In this document: in pieces, positions 52,451 to 63,680 of the stretch | Layout: each line of letters starts with the position of its first letter | Numbering within the stretch: the first letter of the stretch is position 1 | NCBI GenBank assembly: GCA_024195265.1 | Contig: JAJLRJ010000003.1 | Location: forward strand, 27,846,853 to 27,910,852 | DNA from: Dendrophyllia cribrosa | Lineage: Eukaryota; Cnidaria; Anthozoa; Scleractinia; Dendrophylliidae | DNA: 64,000 bases | Direction: 5' to 3' | Position numbers and translations under genes: made by a program | The notes under the pieces: model-generated | Database searches by the model: none | What the model saw: the letters and a program-made list of their open reading frames with translations, nothing else | Told to the model about the DNA's origin: nothing

Positions 52451-55400
52451 ATGTCATCACAAACTTTGGCCACTATTACTGACGAACTTCGACGAACTTA
52501 TGCTGCTGCTCTTCTCCAGATTAATCATGACTTGGAGAAAGATCAGCAGGATGAACTTCATTTTTACTGTACTGGACTAATTCCGAAAGAAATTAATGGA
52601 ACCTTAAACATCTTACGTTCATTAGAATATGCTGGGAAGATTTCATGGGAAGATGTGCGTCTTCTGAAGGAAGGTTTGCGTGTAGTTAACAGACTGGATC
52701 TTGTCAAAACCTTGACTGAATTCGAAATCAAGAGGAATCTGGCAGTTTTACTCGATATGTATGCAAGAAAGAGGCAAGGATTGGAACTGTCTTGTCGCTC
52801 TACCTCGGTGGAACAGGCAGCTGCGTGTCTCGTGAAAATTACGCCGGAAGGAATAGCTCGGGATAGCAACATTGGATTACTGATGGAACCCAGAAAGAGT
52901 ATTAAGAAGGTACTGGGCGATTTTGAGGAGGAAATCGAACATGGAGGTTTGGATCCATGGAATAAACTGACTTTACTGGTTGTTATTTCTGGAGAAATCG
53001 TCGCTGAAGCTTTGGCGAAAGAAGAACATCGCCGAAAGACGGAAGTGATTGAATTGTGTTTGAGCGCAGCTGAGGAGCTTTATCGGATGTTACAATTTGA
53101 ACTAGGAAGCTGGGTAAGTTAAGGACGAGATGCATTAATCGCTAGTATATCTGTTTTATTTTGTAAGTGGTGTTGACAAGCACTTTGATGCGGCTTTAAT
53201 CGATTTTTTTTTCGCAAGAAGATGGAAAACCCGGGTCAATGATGAAAAGAAAACCAGAAAATTATTCTTAGAACAACTCAGATTTTGATGAAAGTGCCAA
53301 GAATTGATAGAGAGCGGCGATATTATTGTCTGAAAGATTTCACTCTCGAGAGGTTCGATTTACAACATAAACAATACGGACAGTGATAACTGGCTCAATT
53401 AGCTGAGCCAGTTAGAAACGAAGCATAATTATAGAACCTGGCGGTAAAGTAGTCCATGGCAAAAAAACGGCAGGTTTCAATGGTGAAAAGAAATAATATC
53501 TGAGTTATTTTTATGCTGTTTATACGGACCATAGTTTTAAATTGAGGGACTGGTCATGAAACCTTGCAGACTTCAATGACGATAACAAAGGAACTACAAT
53601 TTATGTTGAACTGTACTTGACCGTGCACATCGTTTGTTTTTCGATCACACGCTATGACTGAATAATTTAATGGCAACATTATATTTCTATTGGTCATCAT
53701 CTATTGTGGTTGTGTGCGGTCAAGGCCGAAAAACGATAACAAAAACATCGAACAAAGACACTTCTCAGGTTTCATAACCATTGCGCTTTATTAAATATTA
53801 ATCAAAAGAGATTTGCTAAAGCAAAGGCATGCAAAAATTAAAGAAAGATTTATTGCTCGACGTTTCGAAGTCGTCATGACGCCATTATTAAGAGGTACGA
53901 GGGTACGTGTTACCCTCGTAAAATTCTTACTTATTTGTACTCACTTACTTACTTACTTACTTACTTACTTACGTAAAGAAAATATAACAAAGCGAATATT
54001 TAAGTAGGCTAGAGTTTAAATTCGCTAGCAAAGAATTTGATTGCCTAATTGAAGAGATACCAATCATTCGCAAACTCAAACCAGAACTGAACGTGCAAAC
54101 TGACTCAATTCGAGCTAAAGTGTTTGTTTAGCCATCTATTTAGTATGTAAATTTCCGCTCTAGCCTACTTAAATGTTCGCTTTGTTATATTTTCTTTATT
54201 CTTGAAAACGGCGTCATGACGAATCCGAAATGTCGTGCAATAAATTATTATTTTTATCAACTATGTACGGACAATACTGGAAAGCCACGGGAATTATACG
54301 TTGATATACGTATTGCACGAATGCTCGAGAATTAGCAGCTCTTTATTTGTCAAATAGCCTATAAACTCTCCAAAGAACACGCAAAAAGCAAAATATCAGG
54401 AGTTTTGCGCAGAAACAATTTCACGACACGTCTCTTCGTGACCTTTTGTTCCAGTGCTTTGCTCGTAAACGGTACTTGTGTCAAATAAATATTCTGGATC
54501 ATTTGGAACCTATTTTCGAATCTTTTGTCCACGCTAGCGATGTACGCATCTTAGTCGTACAAATTGATGTTAGCATCTTCGTCACATAATTTCTGAATTC
54601 TAAGCCAACAAAATCAATTCTCGAATCCGTTTTTCACTCCCTAATGCAGTATATAGAGATTACTTCAAAGTTGGTGAGCACGCCTACGATTTTTATTTAC
54701 GAGTCGTCACAGCGAGCTAGTGAATTAAGATCGTACAAGCGAACCAACCATGAGGTTATTTGTTTATTTTATAAGTACTGAGATTTCTTTCAAACAATAA
54801 TGACAACAGCGATTAGACAATGAAATGAGTTTTATTCATTAAAAAAAAAAAAAAAAAAAATTAAGAGTCAACATTTTCTTTGCTAGGCCGGGGATGAAAG
54901 TAAGTTTTATTCACATAATTCAATATTATATTTTCAAAATTTCAACAAAATGAAAAAAAAAATAGAAATAATAAAAGCTAGTTATATTTACTTTAAATTA
55001 ATATTCAAAGCAATGTTATTTAAAGTCAAGCATCACTGTCGCGCAAAGGCCTCGGTCTCTTCCATCGTGGCAACGCTTCAACTTAGCATCACCCTAACAC
55101 ATATCTACACTCCTTGCAGCCTCTAAGTCCAAAATGCATGATGTTATTTAAACTCATGGCGTTAAAAAGCGCTTCAGGATTTCTTGTACCAAGAAGGCCT
55201 TTTTCGTAGAGCGTATTTCAATTCATCACTTGTGAAAGCTACCGAAGCGTTTGGCTTATTCCTTTTCCTTTTTTATTCAACTCTTTCTGTTTGAACAGAA
55301 GGACTTTCCTTGTCTTCTCAAATACGATCGAGGTCATTTATGATACTGGCAGACTGTAGTTTTTCTTCTTTAGATGTCGCTCAAAACTTGCTAATAAACC

Positions 55401-58400
55401 GAAGCGAAGAAGGCTTATAAGTCTTTGCCATCTTTGGCAATAATATTATAGCTATAATAATATAGCGCTTTATCCCAAAGTTCTAAAGCGCTTTACAATG
55501 AAGCCCCGTCTACACGAGCAATTTTTATGTGGCAATTTTTATTTGCCCGTGTAGATGATGAAAAATGACCAATTTTTATGTGACAACTGTATTTGCTGAA
55601 AAGCTAGCTGGCGTGTTAGTTTTTATGTGGCAAATAAAAATTGCCACATACCGATAATTGTCCGTGTGGACAAGACGCCACATAAAATGTGACAATTATA
55701 TCGACGTCATCTGTAGAACCCAGTCCCTAATATTTGCGCATCCAACATAGCGGCTTCCACGAGTACAGCCTATTTTGCCTCCACTAGACACCCGAACAAA
55801 CACACAAGGCTAAGAGGCGTGGGGCGTTGGTCAGCCAGGCCCACGGTGCATTTTATTATTGACAAAGGACTATAATATTACAATATTACTATACTATAAT
55901 ATTACAATAACTCTAAGTTGGTCAGCCAGGCCCACGATACATTTTATTATTGACAAAGGACTATAATATAACAATAACTCTTAGCGCACCAGAGCCGGAC
56001 ACGTAAACCCCCAAAAACCAACTGTTGGAAAAAATAGGGACCGTGTACCCCCGACCTATGCAGTGGTGCTTTAAGGTGTTTTTAACTAAGAAATAAACGA
56101 CTAAAATAAGCTGCTAAAACTGCCGATAACAAGTCTTAAGGTATTACAATAAACAACTAAGAGAAAAGTTAACTTGTTTGAACAGTACAAGAGGCGGCGA
56201 GGCTGACCGTAGAATGACACAAATCTATCAACGGACACTTTTCAAACTCACGAACCGTGAGCCACTGCGCACTACACTAGTACCCGGTTCTCTGTACCGT
56301 GCTTCAAAATGTTAATTTATGCCAATCAAGATTATCACAAATTACATGTAGATGGACAGATGCGCTTGTTTCCTTGTTACTAGAGGCATTGGGAGCTAGG
56401 GAAAGTTTGTAGAATAGTCGCAGCGAGAACTATAAGAACGGTAATACGAAAAAGAAAGAATATGAAGAGATTCTTGCCATACTAAGAGAAGATTGGCCAG
56501 ACGTAGATCTTCCCGCCATTAAAAGTTCTTCTAGTGACTTTCGCCATCTTGCTTTATACCTTAGCCTTTATTCCATGGGCATGTCCGCTGTGCGAAATTA
56601 TTACTGACGCAAATTAACAACAAATAATTGTCGATCATCTACACGGGCAAATAAAAATTGCCACATACAGTTGCCACATAAAAATTGCTCGTGTAGACGG
56701 GGCTTGACCTAAAACTTTGACTAATTACAAACTAAAATCAAGGCTATGACTAAAAACAGAACGATTTTTTCATCACTGTCAATCTATGCTGAATAAATCT
56801 CAGCACTTATAAAATAATGCCTTTTATTCATTATATTTGAAGCTCAGAAAACGTTACGTTCATGTTTATCGCAAAAATTTTCACCGATTTTTCATGTCCA
56901 AAACACATCCTTTGAGAGGTCACGTAAGGGTCTATCTATTGTTTAGTATTTGTGCACAGCGCTATTCGTGTTATGTATGTTTTAGAAATTCCGAGCAATT
57001 TTCCTTTGATATTAAAACGACATGTGATCTTTAGCCTGGTTTCCATATAATCGCAACGATCGCAACGATCGCAGCGATCGCTGCGATTCTTGCGACCCTT
57101 GCGATCATATGGAAACCAAAACGTTGCGATCCTTGCGATTGCGATCGCAGGGATAGAAAAATTCCTATCTCTGCGATCGCAATCGCAACGATCGCAACGT
57201 TTTGGTTTCCATATGATCGCAAGGGTCGCAAGAATCGCGGCGATCGTCGATCGTTACGATCGTTGCGATTATATGGAAACCAGGCTTTTGCGGAAAGTGA
57301 AATCGAAAACTGATCATAAGAATACCCAACTCTGAAGACATGCATTTGCCTAATGCCAAGTAAATACCCGATTTGGTACGGCACTTTAGTTTGGGAAAGC
57401 ATCCAAAAGTCATGCCCTGTCTGTATGTTTTGTTTAACAAACCTTGGAACCTTGAACCGAATAAAAACGTGACAGTGCGTTTTATCGAATACAGATGATG
57501 TAGTGAAATACGCACTTTTTTTTTAAAAATAATATTTTCAGTGTAAGAATATTGAGGCTGAACTTGAGGCGAAATTTTAAGAATATGTTAAGAATATACC
57601 CAAGGCTGAGATTTTGTTAAGAACAATTTTTGCGTGTTGACGAAAAATACAATAAAATCACATAATATTTTAAATGAACTTATACCATTGAAAATAATGG
57701 TAAATTCTTTCTTTTTTTCTAACAAAACGATACAAACTGGCTGGCTATAAGGTAAAGCGGTAAATCACGTGCGCATGTAACACGAACACTATGCAACTTG
57801 GTGATCCCGGTACACCACTGTGCCACTGTTCCACTGTTTAACCATCAACAAATTGGTGATCCCGGTGCAAACCTTAATCATTAACAACTTGGTGATCCCG
57901 GTACACGAAACACAAGCCGAATATCCAGCCTGGGCATGAAAATGTACATTCTTATAAAAAAAGAGTGTAATCCCTTAAGAGCTACATTTACAATACATAT
58001 TTCAAATATTCTCATGGTATAACAAAAACAAAGTTCGACAATAACCTCAATCGTTGTAATAATTTACAATGAAAATATAAAACGAATTTACAATGAAAAT
58101 ATTGGGTGTCAGTAAAACGCGGGGTCGGGGCCGGGGTCGGGGTGGGATTAGGTCTAGGATTAGGTATGGGATTAAATATAATCCTATACCAAGAGATTAT
58201 ACCTAATCCTAACCCTATGCCTAATCCCATACCTAATCCTAGACCTAATCCCACCCCGACCCCGGCCCCGACGCTGATTTCCCTTTGGTAAACGGTCGAT
58301 GCCATTTTTAACGGTCGATGCCATCATTAGCATTCATTAGTAACCAAGCCTTTTGTAATGGTCGATGCTATTTCTCTCTAGTTTATGCCTGGATTGGGAC

Positions 58401-59500
58401 GAAAACAGGCTATCATTATTAGATAAAATTGGGCCTAGGTAAAGCGATTATTAGATCTATAAGCTAGATTCGCGGTTAGGTAAGATTTAGGGTTAGGGTG
58501 ACCCGTTATTGATATATATTAAGAAAAGCATCTTTTATAATTAAATTTTTCGTGGGTTTGCCGGATCAACCCAGTGGTCTAGTGGTAGAGGAGAGATGTT
58601 AGCATGAAGAGGTTCCGGGTTCGATTCTAGGTAATTAATTGCATTTTTCTTTTTCTGATAGAAAAAATAATTCTAAAATTTGTGAAATTTTTTTTAAGTG
58701 TCGCTAAAATGGCATCGACCGTTTACGAAAGGAAAATGTGCGGCCCGACCCCGCGTTTTACTGACACCCGAAAATATTTTATGACGTTAGCAAGACAAAA
58801 CAAAAAAAAAAACGAATTTAACAGATTTTCTCGCGTTTCCTTCGGTGAATTTTCTAAACTTCGCAATTAAGTTTGAGATACTAACACTACCTTTCACATA
58901 TTCCAACTTTTGTTAGACGGATGTTGTGTAAATGTTAAACAGGCCTTAGTTTACAGATTGTGATTGTAAAGGGTGGAAAAGTCGCGAAAAATGTTCAAAA
59001 AAATATGCATGTTGCTCAAAAGTTATTAAAATAATGTTTTCCTAATATTTTTAACTAACAAAACATTCCATTCGCGTTGCAAAACGTTACTCAATGTACA
59101 ACAATACGTTTTTGGCAAAGATGTTGTCGTTGTAACATAATCTATAAGTCGACCAAACCTTGCTTCTGTTTCCTAATGGTCCATTTTTCTCTATCATGTT
59201 TCTGTTTCACCCGTGCTGTATTCGTATTAATAATGTCATTGACTGGATTTGGCTTTGTATAAAAGATCATTCAGTTATTGTGGTACATTGTGTTGTTTCC
59301 GCAGTGGCGGTTTTGAATTGATAGAGCTTTATTAAAATCTACTTTACATATATATATTTTAGGAAGATTTCTGCGATCATGTAGAGGAAAGATATAAATT
59401 GGTCTGCCCTCCTTCTGCGTCAGATGCTAACAGTACCTGTGTAAAGAAGAAGATAGCCGATGTGGTTGACCAGCTGAAAATGACCTTTCGCCTGCAGTAA
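52451..59500 (+). CDS. DED-containing protein, copy E (2 exons)
   Basis: Exon 1 is 52451-53113, exon 2 is 59363-59500; intron 6249 bp (GTAAGT...TTTTAG). 266 residues. DED with Leu-Ile-Pro-Lys at 43-46 and Arg-Leu-Asp-Leu at 81-84. It diverges from C/D in the second half: Met-Glu-Pro-Arg-Lys for Val-Gly-Pro-Arg-Lys, Ile-Ser-Gly-Glu for Ile-Ala-Gly-Glu, and Leu-Tyr-Arg-Met-Leu-Gln-Phe-Glu-Leu before Gly-Ser-Trp (one residue shorter). In exon 2 TAG is replaced by CAG-TAA, adding a C-terminal Gln. The frame is intact despite at least four intronic insertions. Confidence 0.8.
53395..53440. other. Short palindrome in copy E intron
   Basis: AACTGGCTCA...TGAGCCAGTT around 53381-53409. The rest of 53114-53829 shows no gene. 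Confidence 0.4.
53830..54255 (+). mobile_element. Penelope-like element 3' fragment with inverted termini
   Basis: A plus-strand frame ending TAG at 54130-54132 gives a GIY-YIG tail (Phe-Asp-Cys-Leu-Ile-Glu-Glu-Ile, Leu-Lys-Pro-Glu-Leu-Asn, Asp-Ser-Ile-Arg-Ala-Lys). The left edge (about 53841-53880, GCTCGACGTTTCGAAGTCGT) and right edge (54204-54245) are inverted copies of a PLE terminus with a degenerate hammerhead core. An ACTT microsatellite lies at 53940-53972. Confidence 0.7.
54256..55500. other. Copy E intron, no gene seen
   Basis: Poly-A at 54841-54861, otherwise A+T-rich. TATAGCGCTTTAT / TAAAGCGCTTTAC echo at 55461-55497. Confidence 0.4.
55502..56704. mobile_element. 1203-bp TIR element, long form, TGA flanks
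   Basis: AGCCCCGTCTACACGAGCAA at the left, complement at the right, flanked by TGA (55499-55501, 56705-56707). Same family as 62407-62787 but with about 820 bp extra between CGAGTACAGCCT and GTGCGAAATTATTACT. The insert contains a duplicated GGTCAGCCAGGCCCACG block (about 55849, 55918). Confidence 0.8.
57035..57284. mobile_element. 250-bp foldback MITE of GATCGCAACGATCGC repeats
   Basis: CCTGGTTTCCATATAATCGC at the left and exact complement at the right. The interior is almost fully self-complementary. Copies C and D show the uninterrupted intron site (TTTTAGCTTTGC near 33409). Confidence 0.85.
57740..57905. repeat. GGTGATCCCGGTACAC repeats
   Basis: Three spaced copies of AACTTGGTGATCCCGGT-like sequence (57796, 57850, 57885). 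Confidence 0.6.
58104..58769. mobile_element. 666-bp composite element, 26-bp TIRs, 9-bp TSD
   Basis: GGGTGTCAGTAAAACGCGGG at the left, complement at the right, flanked by GAAAATATT (58095-58103, 58770-58778). Inside are a 156-bp palindrome of GGGATTAGG/CCTAATCC words (58118-58273) and a second inverted-repeat element (58282-58732) with a tRNA-like cassette. Copies C/D lack it at the matching intron position. Confidence 0.8.
58569..58640 (+). repeat. tRNA-like (SINE-type) cassette
   Basis: AGTGGTCTAGTGGTAGAGG resembles a pol III A box and GGGTTCGATTC a B box, 34 bp apart, but no full cloverleaf or acceptor stem is evident. Related cassettes lie in the C, D and E 3' regions. Probably tRNA-derived SINE, not a tRNA gene. 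Confidence 0.5.
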
Positions 59501-60595
59501 TAATCAGATATACGAAGATTTACGAAGTTTCGCGACGATTTATACGAATATTTACGAAGTTTTAACACGATTTATGCGAAGATTTACGAAGTTTTAACAC
59601 GATTTATGCGAAGATTTACGAAGTTTTACCGATTTATTTCCCTTTCGTAAACGGTCGATGCCATTTTTAACGGTCGATGCCATCATTGGTAGATGCCATT
59701 TCGGTTCTAGTCTAGACCTAAAATGACAAAGAAATTAGGCTACAATTGTTACATGAAATTAGGTTTGGTCAAAATAGATAAGTCGAATATTAGAATAATG
59801 TTAGATTTACGCTTAGGTTAGTATCAGTTAAGGAAGAAACCTGATATAATTCAATGTTTCGGACATTTGGCGAATTTATTTAGTGGTGTAGTGGTGAGGG
59901 AGGGATAGCAGCATGCAAAAGGACTCGAATCCGATTTGCGGTCGTAAACTTCTTCTGTTAGCATAAGACTTCTTTGATAACAGTGAAAAAAAAAAGTTTC
60001 AGTTTTTAGTCCATCGACCGTTTACGAAAGGTTTTTTTATTTTGTTTTTCCCCGTTTACGAACGGTTTATGCAACTCCGCCTGGATTGATCTGCCTGTCA
60101 GTGATGTCTTGCTGGTCCCAAGCCCAGATAAAGGAGGAGGGTTGAGTGTGGGTTCGTAATCTACAGTTTGGGAAAAGATTTTCACCTGCTTCAGACACTT
60201 CAGCCACACATTGTTTTTAAGGAGAAGTGCTTTAAAAAAATGAAAAAAGAGGCAAAAAAGAACAATAAAAAAACGAAAAAAGGAGAAAAAACTGAAAAAG
60301 ATAAAATAGAATAAAAAAACAAACAAAACAAAAAAAGAAAAAAAAAAAGAAAAAAGAAACTGAAAAAAAAGAAGAAAAAAATGGCAAAACGAAGCAAAAG
60401 ACCCTAAAGAAGCACCAAATTGAAGATAAAAAGCTAACAAAAAGAAACAAACACAACATAAAGTACGACATATGGCGAAACAAAGACTGACGTGTTTTCC
60501 TTTTCCTAACAATGGCCGATTTCTCAGAAGTTTTCAACTGTGTTAACTTCAGAAATTATGTATCAATAAAGGAAACGACTACTTGAAAATTGTCT
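59501..60595 (+). other. Probable 3' UTR of DED copy E
   Basis: TTTACGAAG repeats (59510-59635, one unit more than C/D), inverted-repeat element 59641-60031 without the MITE, A/G-rich tract 60232-60400, ATATGGCGAAACAAAG, and AATAAA at 60565-60570. Confidence 0.55.
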
Positions 60596-62406
60596 TAATT
60601 TGTTGATTGCAGTTTAAGAAATCATGGTAAAATGCAGCGTGCGTACATCGAGTTTTGTAATTCAATACATCGATACACTGCCCAAATATGGTAAAAAAGT
60701 TATCGATATACGCTTTGTCTACATGACGTATATCCAACGATGGAGGTAAATTTCGCATTCTGACAAGAGAATGCAAAAATGACGGACCGACCTCGATATT
60801 TTTTCTTCAAACTGTGCTTTGTTGTCAATGTGTTGAATTATAAAACTATTCTATAATAGTTATATGGATGCACGCGAGAGTTTGCTAAGCACGATCGCCT
60901 CGAGCGACCCTAGCTTGACGGTCTAGCTTCTTGAGTGCTTAACAAACCTCCCAAGTGCATCCATAACTCGATGGTTGCACAGCTGCAACATTTACTATTT
61001 CCTTTATAACATATCATGAAGACAACATATCAAATTGCTGGCAAAACAAGGTGCGTGACGTCAGCGTGCTATCCACGGGCAAATGGATGGCGCTCATCAA
61101 CCAATCAGAGTGCGCGCTTTTCTTGAGGTATGTTACAATAATATTTCTTGAGTCTTCGGTTCCCCCTTCAGTTCAGTACTATTTACTTCCACGTTTCTGA
61201 ATTGCTGTTGTGTTTTTTAAAAAAGCATAGCTGTACTTGCTGTTTCTAGCAGATGAAAATGAAAGCTTTGTGTTGATTTCTTGTCCAAAAGGCGGGGCTT
61301 TACCTGAATTTGAATGAAATTTGAAGAGGTTTCAAGAAGGGATAGAAGAACGAAATGATTTTTGAAACACCAACAACGCAGTTTATACCCACACAAAAGA
61401 ACCCTAGGTTGCTAGTGGACTAACTTGGTGTCCGTCTATTAATAATCCACTACAAATTCTAATTTTAAAACTTCACTAAATCTTCAATATTTCTTATTTC
61501 TCTTAATTTTACAAATCCTTTCAGAAAAAATATTTCTTCTTAAAAATCCTCAAAAATGCCCCCAAAATTTACAACATTCCTTAACATAGATTCATGAGAT
61601 AAGTGAAGGGTTTTTGGATTGGTTGAATCGTAAACGAGATATTTCCATTAAAAGTAAAATCAACGAAGGACGCAAACGATAATGCTGCTAACGGTATACG
61701 TAGGATCTGCGAGAGACCTAACCAGCCAAAAAATGAACAAACATACAATGAACTGCAGGGATGATCTGACCGCGTAAAAAAAGTAGACTTTGCGCGAAGA
61801 TAATGTAGGATTTTTGTTTCAACACAGTACCATTCACCTGATCCCCCCATAAGGTATATAGCCTTTTCCATGATCCCCCCTCACTGGTGGTAGAATTTTT
61901 TATGACCATTCTGTTCCATCTGATATTTCTGACCTTTTTATCCGCTCAGACCAGATTCACACTCACCACACCAGATTCTCAGCCGCTGGCAAATTTTATG
62001 TCAAAAATTCTAGAATTAACCAACAATTACACTTTTTTTTAGAACTGGAACTAGAATTTGGAATAATATACCTATAAATTTACGTAACCAAAGCAAAACA
62101 TGCTTTATAAGTTCAAGTTAAACAGATTACTATTGGAGGTCTTGGAGAGTGAGAATATCTATGTTGATATCGAATTTCTTTGTACCAGTCTTCGTAATTT
62201 TAAAACACTTAATTGACTTTAATCTGCATTTTACTACCTCTTCTCCTTAATTAATTAATTTCTATTATTAATTAATTTATTTGTTGTTGTAGCTAATCGT
62301 AAATTATCCATTTCGTATTTTTTTATCTATTGTTATTAATTTTTTTTTATAGTGAGCTTCCATTTTTGTTTAGTGCGCAGCAACCCGCCACGATTAACTC
62401 TAGTTA
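60596..62406. other. Intergenic, no gene seen
   Basis: 60861-60975 is a loose inverted repeat (TATGGATGCACGCGAG / AAGTGCATCCATAACT). 61044-61120 resembles dispersed coral-type repeat DNA (CCAATCAGAGTGCGCGC). Two overlapping minus frames at 61581-61909 have no domain that I recognise. Confidence 0.4.
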
Positions 62407-62787
62407 AGCCTCGTCTACACGAGCAATTTTTATGTGGCAATTTTTATTTGCCCGTGTAGATGATGAAAAATGACCAATTTTTATGTGACAACCGTATTTG
62501 CTGAAAAGCTGGCGTGTTAGGTTTTATGTGGCAAATAAAAATTGCCACATACCGATAATTGTCCGTGTGGACGAGACGCCACATAAAATGTGACAATTTC
62601 TTCGACGTCATTTGTAGAACCTAGTCCCTAATATTTGCGCATCCAACATGGCGGCTTCCACGAGTACAGCCTGTGCGAAATTATTACTGACGCAAATTAA
62701 AAACAAATATTTGTCGATCATCTACACGGGCAAATAAAAATTGCCAGATACAGTTGCCACATAAAAATTGCTCGTGTAGACGGGGCT
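62407..62787. mobile_element. 381-bp MITE, short form, TTA TSD
   Basis: AGCCTCGTCTACACGAGCAA at the left, complement of AGCCCCGTCTACACGAGCAA at the right, flanked by TTA (62404-62406, 62788-62790). TTA suggests PIF/Harbinger. ATTTTTATGTGGCAA words repeat inside. Confidence 0.85.
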
Positions 62788-62790
62788 TTA

Positions 62791-63384
62791 TTTGGAGGTT
62801 GCTACTATATTAGCCTACGTGTAGCCGTACCATCCCCCTGAGAAAAAACGGGATGCTTCCCGCTTACCCCCTCCCCTTCTCCCGGTATTTTTATTAAAAT
62901 AAGGTTGCATTTGCTTGCTCTTGTTTCTATAGGCGAATATTTGTTTACAATTTTGGCCTCATTAGCATAGTCTAGCATATGAGCTTCATTTCTCCAATCG
63001 AGCTACAAAAACATCAATCCTGACTATTGAAAGGGCGTAGAACAATTAGCTTTCTCTGAAAATTTGAGCCCGATATTCTAGATTCTCTTTTTGTAATGCT
63101 GTTCTATAAACTCAAAATTTACAAAGAATGTATCGAAAAAGTTGCTTTGAACATTTAAAAAGTTGCTTGCTGACATAATCACTCTAATTATATACTGTAA
63201 CTCCGTCTTTGTTTATTAAGTTTTTAAATCGTAAAGTGACCTTAATGAATTATACAACACGGCCTAATAAACAAGAGACATGCTGCTAACATAGCAAATG
63301 ATACGTGTTGCGGTCAAGTTTGAGTATTTGACCCTCCTTCAAGTTCATCCATTCTATTATTTCAATGTAAGCAAATTCCGGGAG
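62791..63384. other. Intergenic, no gene seen
   Basis: No supported feature. Confidence 0.4.
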
Positions 63385-63680
63385 GAGGGGGACTCCCATA
63401 TAAAAATGACGAGGGTGCTCGTCGTACGTTTTAGGAGTCAAAATTTGTACATTGGTACCTCTTAGGGTGCTAAAATACAAAATGACCACCGTTGGAATTT
63501 TCGCGGTACCTTTTTGGGGTATTAAGCCGAGAATATGACATGTGTTGTTTAAGAATTGGTACCTCTTATCTTAGGGGTAAAAATACATTTGAGCCACGCC
63601 CATCAAACAACATTCTGGTACCTTTTAGGGTGCTTTTCGAAAATTTCCGACAAGCACCCCTGTCATTTTTATATGCAAAT
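63385..63680. mobile_element. Inverted-repeat element with GGTACCT repeats
   Basis: CATATAAAAATGACGAGGGT (63398) pairs with CACCCCTGTCATTTTTATAT (63655). The interior has TTGGTACCTCTTAGGG words three times or more. Target duplication not seen. Confidence 0.6.

Noticed and set aside
57031..57402. Repeat-rich frames on both strands in E intron
   Set aside because: Arise from the self-complementary GATCGC foldback.
58569..58640. tRNA gene
   Set aside because: A and B boxes are recognisable but acceptor and anticodon stems are not; better as a SINE cassette.
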